A stretch of DNA of 64,000 nucleotides from NCBI GenBank assembly GCA_006176705.1, contig QRFJ01002102.1:62001-126000 (forward strand), written 5' to 3'. Made by a program: the position numbers and the translations under genes. The number at the start of each line of letters is the position of its first letter. The stretch's first letter is position 1. A model generated the notes under the pieces. It saw nothing but the letters and a program-made list of their open reading frames with translations. It ran no database searches and was not told the DNA's origin. Source of the DNA: Cocos nucifera. Taxonomy: Eukaryota > Streptophyta > Magnoliopsida > Arecales > Arecaceae. Of the stretch, positions 33,674 through 43,609 are shown piece after piece.

Positions 33674-34495
33674 TATTATTCTTACGACTGTTTGAAGCCA
33701 TAGCCGTAGATTCGATCTCTTGCATGAACCTGGGTGTTAATCCAACAAACTAGAGAAGATCTAAGAAAGATGAGAGAAGTTAAATTTTTTGGTGTTGGAA
33801 TCAGAGAGAAGAGAGAAGAGAGTTAGGAAGAAAAGCTCAATTGTATTTCAATCTTATTGTAAAAGTTACAATATCCTGATTTATATATCCTAGAGTTCCC
33901 ACATGAATCCTAATAAACTTCAGCTCAAAAACTCTCTTAGGTTAATCCAATCCATACATGAATTAGCCTCCTTAAGATCTCTTGAACCAGGCCTTAAGAC
34001 CCCTAGGATCAACCCAGACCCTAGCCCAAAATAGACCCTCGTGTAACTCTGCTCGTGCACTGAGCCAGCTCAGTCTCAGCATTGAGTCAGCTAAGTTCCA
34101 CTAGGTCGGCTCAGTCTGAAATTGAGCCGACCCAGTCCTGTACTATGCCAGTAGTTTCTAATGCGTAGCTCTCTATTTTACCTATATACTGAGACTTAGT
34201 CGATCTAGTTTTGGACTAAGCTTACCAACCTACAGAAAATCTCCTTTCTCTGTAGCCTTCAAGCTTAAATTTTAGTTCCTTGCTCTATCTTGTGTCGTAG
34301 GTCTTCAAAGCACCAACCAACCCCCTTGAGGCCCTCAATACCTGAACCTCAAGCCCGTAAAGAGCTACATGCCACCTCCACCCTAAGACAACTTCTATCC
34401 TAGCCCTAGAACCACACCTATCCTAGCCTCCCCAGAGCCCTCACCCTGGCTCCGCCCGTGGCCTCCCAAGGCATGGGATAACCACACCACCTACA
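33674..34495 (-). repeat. 5' LTR of element E
   Basis: 822 bp, matching 31210-32031. A TATA-like box is on the minus strand at 33880-33888. The plus-strand right end is CACCTACA, followed by TTAAT. Confidence 0.9.
33880..33888 (-). promoter_or_regulatory. TATA box in element E 5' LTR
   Basis: Minus strand ATATATAAA about 200 bp before the LTR end. The partner LTR has TATATAAA at about 31418. Called from sequence only. Confidence 0.5.
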
Positions 34496-35135
34496 TTAAT
34501 TTGATTGAGACAAAAGACTGAGATCAAGTCTAATTGAATAAAATTTAATTAGATTTGATTTGGGCTTAACTAGATCAAGTTCAATTAGTTTATTGGATAA
34601 GCCAATTACAAAGAAGAACAAGTTCTTATTCAATTAGGACTTGTATGCACCTAATTTCTAATATGATTAAAAATTAAATCAAATTTGAATTTAATCTAAT
34701 CTAATCTAATTAGATTTTAGTTGGACTAAGATCATCTCTAATTGGATTGCATTAGTTTGATTTAATTAGGTTCAAATAACAACTTGGACTAAGTCAAAAC
34801 TAGAAGTCCTAGTGTGACTAGGACTTCTCCACCTTGCGCCAACTTACTCCCTACGCCCTTCTCCATGCCAATTATTTTTTATTTTTTTGTGAAACCTCTC
34901 TTTTCTAGAAAGAGGACATGTGCCTCCATGCCACATATCTTTCGGTATTTGGTTGAGGACCAAGTCAAAATAAGTTAGTTGTTTTGAATTCAAACTCTAT
35001 TTGATAGAGTTTGTTGCAACCCAAACCTCTTCCCATGTATGGTGCCAAACTTTCTTAGTTTTCTTTGATATTTTCATGGGATTTATGGGAATATTTGTGT
35101 GCCACTTTCAGGGTTTCCACACCAATGAATAAGAG

Positions 35136-35160
35136 GGGGCGCCTAAGAGTCAGGCGCCCC
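35136..35160 (+). other. GC-rich hairpin in LTR D
   Basis: GGGGCGCC and GGCGCCCC arms around a 9-base loop. A matching structure occurs in O (39754-39778) and a compensated version in H (60189-60217). Confidence 0.7.
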
Positions 35161-35540
35161 AATCCTTGCTCAATTTAGACATACCTTTCTATGTATTTGA
35201 CCTAGACAAGGACTCTATTATAACTTTCTATTTAAAGGGAGTTAGGGCATTAAATTTCTACAAGTTTTAGACCTAAGAGAGAGATTTTGGGGTGTGGGAA
35301 GCTTGGGTGCAAAAAGGGTTTGGGTATGGTGCTTTGTTAAGACACAAACTGTTGTATCCTGGTGAGAGAAAAAGAAAGGAGAAGAAAGGATTCTTCTCTA
35401 GGTTTTTTTAGTTCTCTTCTTTCTCTATTTTTATGAGATTTTAGAAGAGTGACTTCTCTCCCAAATCCTCTACATCTTCTCTAATTATTATAAGGTCCAA
35501 GTTTTGAAGAAAAAGATTTGTGATCAGCTATCGAAGAAGG

Positions 35541-35570
35541 ATCAGCACAGTACTAGCATACTGTGCTGAT
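35541..35570 (+). other. Perfect 12-bp inverted repeat in LTR D
   Basis: ATCAGCACAGTA and TACTGTGCTGAT around CTAGCA. O has nearly the same hairpin at 39344-39373. Confidence 0.75.
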
Positions 35571-35959
35571 TTTTAGTTGCTGAACTTCGGATCAATGATC
35601 AAGGCTTCATATGGACTTTCCATAGAGGTCAGATATGTATGCAGCTCAAAGTAATGACCTTAGACTCATATCAATAAGTTGAAGATCCCAACTTGCAAAA
35701 GATAAAAGGGATTTGATCTCTTTCTTTTGTTAGATTAGATCTAATCTTGGTTTGATATTGATATGATCAACATCATTACCTTTACTTAATATTTAATTAT
35801 ATATTTATTTACATGCATAGATCATGTTATTAGATTTTAGATCTAGAATTTATTTATGTATTTTAATAAATTAATATGATTAATTTATTACTTTCGTTGA
35901 TCTATTTTAAAAAAGTTTTAAAATATCTACATGAAATCCTAGATTTTTTCTTTAATTCT

Positions 35960-36600
35960 CAGACCATTTCTCTCAACATTAGGCAGTGCAAGTTTATGCT
36001 CATTGCCATCGATTATTTTATACAATGGATCAAAGTTGAAGCATTGGCTTGGATAACTAAGGCTAAGGTTCACAACTTCATTTCGATGGTCACAATTTTT
36101 TATTCGAATTATCTTGGATCATCACTACTGTTAATGGCTAGCAATTCAACAGTGCTTGATTCAAGTAGTTTTGTAGTAAGCTCAGCATTACACATCACGT
36201 CACTTCATCCGCAAGCTAATAGAGAAGTCGAGGTTACCAACCAAACTTCGTTAGGGCTTAAAGATAAGGTTGGACCAATCTAATTAGACCAATGGATGGA
36301 AGAGCTCTATAATATACTCTAGGCATACCAAACTACACAAATAATTCCTACTAGAGAGATGTCCTTCAACTTTTCCTTCGAAATAGAAGCTATTATTCCT
36401 CCGAAGTAGCGACCTCGCCCTCCACAAAGTTGAAGTGTCCCAGCCCAAAGAACAAGGGAAGTTATCATTGTATTGGGAAGGATCATATCAAATAGATGAG
36501 GTTGTGTGACCCATAATACATCGACTTTGGCACTTAGATGGCACTTCGGTATCACAAACCTAGAATTTAAACAATCTATGAGGCTACTATTAGGTAATTT
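35960..36600 (+). pseudogene. Element N gypsy integrase, degenerate
   Basis: The reading to 36283 has CKFMLIAIDYFIQWIKVEAL and ITKAKVHNF, matching the plant Tat integrase core where relatives read AIDYFTKWIEAE. The TDNG motif that holds the second catalytic aspartate is destroyed (the region reads LLLMASNS). HPQANREVEVTN, with the catalytic Glu, is kept. After the stop at 36281 further pieces (EELYNIL, SFNFSFEIEAIIP) continue to about 36400, then ALRYH and IYEAT near 36540-36590. Not functional. Confidence 0.8.
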
Positions 36601-37300
36601 GTATCTTGGAAAGTATGTTCAATAAAATTTCCTTCCATCACTTTGCCCACGTATTTAAGCTTGGTGTCCATTATAAAGTAACTAAATATTTTACTTCAGG
36701 AACTACCAATCTATAAAGCAGGGCAACCCAGAAGTGACTAGGACCCCGACCTTAATCACTTGGGGAGAATTCATAGCCCCCATGAAGATAGCTCAATAAA
36801 AAACTAGGACCTCCAATAACCAAGCTCACTTAGTAAAGAGTAAAAACTAGAGCTAAACTTCAGCCACTTGAAGTGGAGACAACTTAAAGTGGGATCTCCA
36901 AATCGGCCCTCATGTTGGTGCAAAAGATCTAACCAAAGTTAGGCTCAGTTTGCCCCTAACCAAACTAAAATAAATATCAAATTATGAACTAAAGAAATCA
37001 ATGAGCAAAAGATAAGGACAACAAGCAAAATATAAGGATGATGAGCAAGTAGAAACTATATTTATTGATTAAAAAAATATTTACAAGATTAGCCTTTACT
37101 GAGGACAAAATAAGCTCGGACACCCCGAGCACAAAACATAAAAAGTTTAAACGAAAAGACCATAAAGTTATAAGTTTCTCCTAGCAGGCATCATCGGCCG
37201 GCAAGATAGTGTTGTTGGCCTATGGGATATCATCAAAAAGAGGGGTGTCATCATCATTGTCAAGGGCTCTAAGGTCAAGCTTGGGGAAGAGCCTCCATTT
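36601..37300 (+). other. Element N region between pol and antisense ORF
   Basis: No reading frame of note. It holds the purine/CCCC-rich block near 36740-36770 and AT-rich spacer around 36960-37120. I see no LTR boundary. Confidence 0.55.
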
Positions 37301-37654
37301 TAGCTCAACAGTCAGTGAAGCTCTATAGATATGAATCAGACATGTACAACCAACTCAAGTTGATATCAATCTAGTGTAAGGTTCTCCTCTACCATCTTAG
37401 AGGCTTTCTCCTCAACCTCCAATAGCTTTTCCTTCAGCTTAAGGACCTTTATTCTCCAGGCCTCAATAGCAAGAGATATCGAGACTACATTGCTGCAGCT
37501 CTCTCTTTAGTAACCCTCAACTTTTTCCTAGTATCAAGGAGAACCACCTTGCATTTGTTCTCCATGTCAATGAGTTTCTCTTTGGCCACCTTCACTTTCA
37601 TCTTGGCCATCTTCGCCTTCTCCTCAATCACCAACCCTCTTCATCTTCTTCAGA

Positions 37655-38185
37655 CCTCAAAAAGATAGTTGATATGGTGAATTATTGAAGAAGCATAAAG
37701 AGTTAGATAAAAAATCAAAAAAAAAAATTGCCCAAGGTAAAAAGTTCTATACTTACCTGAAGAGCTGAGTTGAAGGCATTAGAGACGTAGGCATCAAAGC
37801 TTAAACTCTTGAAGAGCTCCTTGTCAACAAGCAACATGATCACTTGTAGTAACTCTTTGCCAACTCTGTTGTTCTTTGAACTTGAGTTGGTGGTGTAACA
37901 CCCCACTTCAGATCATAGACCTGCTGCTCAGCCTCGATAAGAGCTACATTGGGAACCAAAGTGGATAGACTGGCTTTGGATAGAGTCAGGTGACCCTTAA
38001 GATTTGATGATGGCGGAGGGTGGAAGGGTGCCCTTGCATTTGGTGGAAGTGTATGTAGTGGGCAAACAATCTCCACTTCCGGGTTGGCCTCAACCCTCCT
38101 CGAAGTGGCTCCATTATCCCTTGCAGTGGCCCTCTTCTTCCTTTGGGCCACCTTCTAAACCAGAGTGATTTCGATCGACTGCTTC
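37655..38185 (-). pseudogene. Antisense ORF of element N with candidate intron
   Basis: Minus-strand reading starting near 38185/38151 (MAQRKKRATARDNGATS) with a basic N-terminus, a Pro-rich part (PPPSSNLKGHL), and, after one frameshift near 37850, ELLQVIMLLVDKELFKSL and NAFNSALQ. NSALQ is followed by CAG|GTAAGT (minus strand; GTAAGT = 37756-37751), an ideal donor. A Lys/Glu-rich coiled-coil-like stretch resumes beyond 37655. I do not recognise the family for certain; proteins of this general form are encoded antisense at the 3' end of Tat elements. Confidence 0.55.
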
Positions 38186-38959
38186 ATTGTTGCAATACCG
38201 AGGAGAAAAGTTAGAAAAAATCTTTAAAAAAGTAAAAAAGTAAATGCAACTATAAAAATTTTATGTGTAGATTGGCATGACTTAAGCTAATGTTGATCAA
38301 TATCTACTTGGATAACAACTTGCGCAATGGTGAAGTGCTATGCTCAAATAGGACATCAAGAGTGATTGTTGGTATATCACAATTCTAGTGCTCGATTCAA
38401 TGATTTTAGAGGCCTACTCCATGAGGTGCCAAAACTCCATGGTTATTTACAAGAAACAAAGAAAAATCTCTCCTTCTACCCATGAATGGAAGGAATACCT
38501 TGGATCAAACGACATCCTTTCTGAAGTGAAATATACCACCCGTGCCTTTCCCAAGTATATTTCTTCCATGTGGAGCAAGCTTGAAAAAGCACCACAAGTG
38601 GATGAACATCAAAGAACATGGAAAGCAAGGATGAATCTCTAGAAGTTTGGCACTAGGAGTGTTAGGATGAAGATGTAATGCTTCATGAGCTGAATAAAAA
38701 AAAGATGGAGAGGAAATCGAAGCCCAACCTCGAGAGTCACCTTGTATAGACCCAGCCAAGCTTCAGGAGAATTGGTTACTCGATCCTCTAGACCCATGAG
38801 CCTAAGATGAAACTAAAGTGGGATATAATACAGAATATGAAAAATTTTGAAGTCCTCATGGATGAAGATAGATTCTTCATTTTTAGGTCTAAGAAAAGGT
38901 TAGAATCTGACCTCCGAACTATCAAAAGAAGACTCACGAACCTGAGGTGAGGCCCAATG
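38186..38959. other. Unassigned, probably end of element N
   Basis: About 770 bp with short overlapping readings on both strands (38388-38642 plus, 38505-38759 minus), none with a motif I know. It may include an LTR of element N, but no pair is present in the window. Confidence 0.5.
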
Positions 38960-40190
38960 TGAAGGAACCAGATCTAGAATTTTAGGGCTAGATCTTGAAA
39001 TTTTTTCAAGATCAGGCAGTGGAAGACTAAAATTAGTTAAAAATTAATTTTAAATATCTAAAAATATACTAAATCTAAGATCTATTATATGATTATGGCA
39101 TATTATTAAATCAAAAATTAAAAAATATTAAGAAAAGAAAACATGTTGATCTTATCAACATGCAACAATACCACATCTAATGCAGCTATAAAACCAATAG
39201 ATTGGATCTATTACCAGTGCAAGTTAGACCTTCTAACTTGCTGATCTGGACTTTAGGATGAAGTCATGAGTTGCACATGCATCCGACCTCTAGGAATCAT
39301 CCACACGAGCCCACGAACACAATCAAAAATTCTGATACAGGAAATCAACACAGTATGCTAGTACTGTGCTGATTTTTCTTCGATGGTCGATCAGATGCCT
39401 CCTCCTTTTGGATTTGGACTCTTTCAAAGAGAAAAAAGAGGAGAGGAGGTTTTAGATGTGAGACACTCTCAGAAAACTCAAAGAAGGAGGAAGGAAAGAG
39501 GTGAACACAGCAATCCTAGAATACCACCCTCTTCTTCTTCTCTTTGCTCTCACCTAGACACCTAGTTTTGTGTCTATTGAATCTCAATGCCCAAGAATCA
39601 TTTTCCTCTAATTTTTACACACCTAAATCCTCTCTCAAAGGTGTATTATTTACAAAAAATTAAAGTAAAAATTTATTTTAAATAATAAGTTATTGAAGAG
39701 CCTTGTCTAGGTCAAATTTCTAGACAAGATAGGACCATATATGGCAAGTTGTTGGGGCGCCCAACACTTGCGCGCCCCCTCCTCATCCCATGCCATGGAC
39801 CACCACAAAAGAGCACACAAAAACCCTCTTTTTATCATAAAAAAAATTAGGATGGGGTGGCACACAAGGGAAGAGTCAATGTTTATTGGGATTCTATCAT
39901 ATAAAGTCCAATACCATAACAACTTTCCATCTAATAACTTGGTCCTTAACTAATTCTCAAATAAATAGGAGAGGAAGAGAAGAGCATGCATGAGAGGGCT
40001 TGGGGAGAGGATTTTCCATGAAAAAATCCTAAAAAATAGGGGGGCGAAGGGGGGGGGGGTTGTTGGGCTAAGGTGGTGCTAGGAGGAAAGTCCTAGTCAT
40101 ACTAAGACTTCCAATTTGACTTGATCAAACAAAATCTTTTAATCAAATTAAATCAGATTTATTTCGATCCAATTAGAATAGGACTTATAC
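38960..40190 (-). repeat. Element O: LTR fragment related to D/H
   Basis: Starts TGAAGGAACC at 38960, the complement of an LTR end. It matches D's LTR in reverse, including the 12-bp hairpin, the flank reading GACCTCTA-GGAA, the GC-rich hairpin, and the segment with CCTAGTCATACTAAGACTTCC. It is cut at about 40190 by the CACTA-like element P. It carries a G run of about ten bases near 40045-40060. The readings at 39383-40303 are LTR noise. Confidence 0.78.
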
Positions 40191-41690
40191 TACTACAAAA
40201 AGAGTCTATGACAGTACATACTATTACAGTAATTTTTGAAACTACTGTAATAGAGTCTACGATAGTGGTTACAAAGAACCGCTGCTATAGAACCGACCTA
40301 TAGCAGCTGTTACAAGAAACCGCTGCCATAGTCGGACCTATGGCAGTAGTTCTTTTTAACCGCTGTCATAGATCCGATTTATGATAGCAGTTCTTTATAA
40401 CTACTACCATAGATTCGATCTATAGCAGCGGTTAGGACAACCGCTGCCATAGGTCGGACCTATAGCAGTGGTTCTTTGTAACCGCTGCTATATGTTGATT
40501 TATAGCAGCGATTATTTGTAATCACTGTAATATATATTTTTTTATTTTTTTAAATATTATATAATTTTAAAATTTAATATTCATCTTCATCATTCATTAT
40601 CTAAATAATTATCATTAGAGTATCATCGTAAAAGATTACCTCGATCTGATGGTTCTAGCTTCATCGATCAGAAAAATTTGATTTCGACAATCACGAACGA
40701 CGATGTGATGATCTGATAGATGGAGACCTTCAATAGGTCTAAAAATCTACAATAATGATCTCAGTTATGTTTGTAACGTACTATCAGAGTTTTACTTCAA
40801 TCGGATATCGTTATCTTGATCAATTTAGTATAGGTTAATTTTAGCCATTAAATAATAAACGAGTGATCAAAAGACCAGACAGTGTCCGATTATGAGATAA
40901 ATTTTTTTATAAATAATCTTGGCTACTACTTTAATTATTTTTTATGATGGTGATTATAAAATTTAACTCATGAGATGAAGAACAATCTAAAACTATACGT
41001 CGTCTGATAACCATTCTTAAACTTCGTTGGTTGTTATATGCATGTGCTCATGCTTTTGCAATATCTGCTTAATGTGAACAATTTATATGAAAATGATTTA
41101 AATTTTACTATCATCATCATATAAAATGATTAAAATTATAACAAAGATTATTTAACTAAAAAATTATCTCATAATCGAATATCGTTTAGCCCTTTGATCG
41201 CTTATTTCTAATTTAACGGTCGAAATCATTCCATACTAAATTGACATGATAACGATATCCGATTGAAATAAAATTTTGACAGTATTCTACAAATATCATT
41301 GAAATCATCATTATAGATTTTTGGATCGATCGGAGGTCTCCATCTATCAGTCATTGCATCATCGTTCGTGATCGTCGAAATCAAATTTTTCTAATCGATG
41401 AAACTAGGGCCTTTGGATCGAGGTGATTTTTTGTGATGATACTCTAATGATAATTATTTAGATAATGAACGATGAAGATGATCATTAAATTTTAAAATTA
41501 TATAATATTTAGTAAAAAATTAAAAAAAAATTATTTTCAACCTACGACAGCGGTTACTAAAAACCACTGCTATAAATCTATGGTAGCGGTTATGAAACCG
41601 CTATCGTAGATCTATTGCAGTGGTTTTCAGTAAATGCTGCCATAGATCTATGGTAGCAGATCATAAATTACTGCTGTAGGTTAGGTTAAA
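40190..41690. mobile_element. Element P: CACTA-like long foldback with palindromic subterminal repeats
   Basis: It opens with ACTACTACAAAAAGAG, close to the CACTACAAAAA terminus of CACTA transposons. About 40260-40535 and 41545-41680 carry repeated units of the form AGCAGCGGTT-spacer-AACCGCTGC, each itself a small palindrome. Inside, two arms of about 430 bp (40540-40968 and 41098-41530) are imperfect inverted copies; for instance, the block ending GATGGAGACC at about 40729 is complemented by GGTCTCCATC at about 41335. A 130-bp loop separates them. No transposase is seen, and no right-hand TTTTTGTAGTG terminus can be found next to the right arm. Confidence 0.82.
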
Positions 41691-42460
41691 AATCTCTAAT
41701 TTTTCTTTCCTCCCGTGCGCGTGCTCTCTCTTCCCTCCTCTCTGTTGTCAGTGAGACTCCATGCATCCCACGTCGCCCGACCCCCGCAACCTCGGCCACC
41801 CACCACTTGCCCTCCCCGACCGCCGCCCCTGCCCTCCCCATCCCATGCGCGCCCGACGCCCACCCCTTGCCCTCCATCCCGACCACCGCCACTGCCTCGC
41901 CTCCCCATCCCCGACCGTCCGTCGCCCACCCTCCCATCCCCAACCACCACTCGACGCCCACCCTTGCCCTCTATGGCCACTACCCCCCACCCTCCCATCT
42001 TCGACTACTGCCCAACCACCCTCTCTCTAACCGCTATACCCCACCCTCCCCATCCCCGACCGCGGCCACCCGTCAGCCACCCTCCCCATCCCTGGCCACC
42101 CACCCTTGCCCCCCCTGGCCATCGCCCCCTGCCATCCTCATCCCGACCGCTATCCCCCACCCTCCCCAAACCTTGGTCGCCCGACCCCGCCCTCCCCATC
42201 CCCGACCGCTCGTCCCCCACCCTCCATCCTTAGCCACGCACCCCCTGCCTCCCCATCCCTTGGCCTTCACATCATGATGCCCCTCTGGGCCCCCTCTCCC
42301 TCTTTCTTTCCTCTTTCTCTTTCTCTCTTTTCTCTCTCTATCTCACTATCTTGCTTTTATTTCATAGGTTACCTCTAACGCTGCATCTTCCTCTAGCACT
42401 ATTGCTGTGACCCTCGGAGCTTTCGATGCGACCTCCTTTCTATAGTCGTAGGTATATTTT
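41691..42460. repeat. C-rich degenerate tandem tract
   Basis: From about 41755 to 42290 the plus strand is a pyrimidine-dominated array built on variants of CACCCTCCCCATCCCCGACCG, very unlike the AT-rich surroundings. It gives long overlapping open readings in all frames (Pro/Ser-rich on plus, Gly/Arg-rich on minus), which I treat as compositional artefacts. A CT-rich stretch and an AG-ended pyrimidine run (42296-42367) follow. It may be part of P's body or a captured GC-rich exon. Confidence 0.6.
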
Positions 42461-43573
42461 TTAAAAAATTTTAATTTTATAGTATTATTTATTAATAATT
42501 TATAAAATATTTATAATAAATATTATAAATATTTATTATAAATATTATAATTATCATTAGTTTTTGGGTCGTGCCGTGGTGGTACTTGGGAGACCATGTT
42601 GGTGGCTGTGGATAGATCTATCAATGGGTCGGATTTGAGTCAGAACCTAGATATTCAAATCTAGATCCAATTTTAATTACTGGTATCGGACCCGAATTCG
42701 AATATTCGATGGATCCATACTTGAAGTACCAGATCTGGACCCTAATGGATCTCGGATATCTAGACCCAATTTCGAGACCCAAAATTAAGAAAGAGAGAGG
42801 GAGTGAGGGAGGGAGGGGGTCTGGCCTCGCCGCCATCATCGGTGAGGGAGACCGAGAGAGATGGTGCTTAGGCATACGTTAGTGATCCCTTGGAGCCTCA
42901 ATGGGGTGTTGTTATGAAGATGGTGCCTAGGCATATTTTTAATGATACCGAAGTTGATGATGATGTTGGACCATGCATGCAAATTACTCTTCTAGGATAA
43001 AACTTACCTGGTACTATCGAGATCCCAGATACAATTAACAGGAGCGATGGTGATGTCCATATTATAGATGCCACTAAGCGATGACTTTAACATTCTAGTA
43101 TAAATTATTAGAGTTCATTTATTAATGTGTTGCTAATATTATTATTCAACATATTAAATTTGTTGTCTAGATGTTGCAACCCCCACCCCTCAAATGATTA
43201 CACGGAGCTCTGCATCTAAGCCGTGCCGGTAGGCCGTGCCATGCCATAGCGTGGGTTGTTGATAAGTACCATAAATTCACCAATAAAAAAATTAATTTAT
43301 CAATTAATTTATATTAATTTTTTAAAATTAATGATCAATTTATAAATAATTTTTAAGAAATTTATATTTTTATTAATTAAAAAATTAATTAAAAAAATAA
43401 AATAAAAAATAAAATTTTAATATCAATGGAAAGAGCTCATTTTTTTAATCATGATGAAATAAGTTTGAAGCAAAATGAAGCTAAAACGAAGAAGATATGA
43501 ATTTCTAAAAAAATAAATAAATAAAAATTAAATAAAAAAATGGCTCAATCGGCTCCGCAAGATGTAGGACTGG
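42461..43573. other. Unassigned AT-rich region
   Basis: About 1.1 kb. It includes an AT microsatellite-like stretch (42480-42560), a segment with repeated GGATC/AGATC words (42610-42790), and two similar GATGGTGCCTAGGCAT / GATGGTGCTTAGGCAT strings at about 42860 and 42920. A very AT-rich tail (43270-43550) follows. No domain recognised on either strand. Confidence 0.5.
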
Positions 43574-43609
43574 GATAATCCATCTACGTGGACTGGGATA
43601 ATCCAAGCA

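Larger units (their letters stand above)
31210..34495 (-). mobile_element. Element E: gag-only LTR retrotransposon with TG...TA ends
   Basis: Two 822-bp LTRs (31210-32031 and 33674-34495) flank a 1,642-bp interior. The flanking duplication TTAAT (31205-31209, 34496-34500) is exact. Joining the flanks gives GACTTAATTTGATTGAG, matching the unbroken H LTR (complement of 60837-60853). On the minus strand the LTR begins TGTAGG and ends AATA, a non-canonical TG/TA pair. The interior has a tRNA-iMet primer site, a gag with zinc knuckle, and no pol motif. Size and content fit the plant class described as terminal-repeat retrotransposons with GAG domain (TR-GAG). Confidence 0.9.
30159..35955 (+). mobile_element. 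Element D: lone 3' LTR of a B/H-like copia family, split by E
   Basis: Only about 12 bp of interior survive (GATAAGTGGGAGT, a polypurine tract, 30160-30172) before the LTR. The LTR starts TGTTGAGAATTATG at 30173. It is interrupted by E at 31210-34495 and resumes at 34501. It ends near 35955, where the sequence parallels the end of H's LTR (CTAGATTTTTTC against CTGCATATTTTTCA) but the final CA is lost. Without E the LTR is about 2.49 kb, close to B's and H's. Internal region and 5' LTR were removed at the junction with C. Confidence 0.83.
35956..38959. mobile_element. Element N: 3' part of a Ty3/gypsy (Tat-type) element
   Basis: Plus-strand integrase remains at 35960-36600. These are followed by a stretch with GACCCCGACCTTAATCACTTGGGG (36740-36763), a block I associate with Tat elements, and then by a minus-strand reading at 37655-38185. 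Sense pol followed by an antisense ORF is known from Grande/Tat-type elements; assigning N to that group is inference. Neither LTR can be delimited. Confidence 0.7.

Noticed and set aside
35876..35960. Start of the integrase-like reading upstream of 35960
   Set aside because: The first 30 or so residues are the end of LTR D read through; only the part from about 35960 resembles gypsy integrase.
36740..36770. GACCCCGACC block considered as a primer binding site
   Set aside because: It lies after integrase, not next to an LTR end, and does not match a tRNA 3' end that I can name; more likely part of the Tat 3' region.
41715..42277. Long Pro-rich and Gly/Arg-rich open readings on both strands
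   Set aside because: All frames are open at once because the tract is C-rich and low in A/T, so stop codons are rare. There is no domain and no start context. Treated as a repeat tract.
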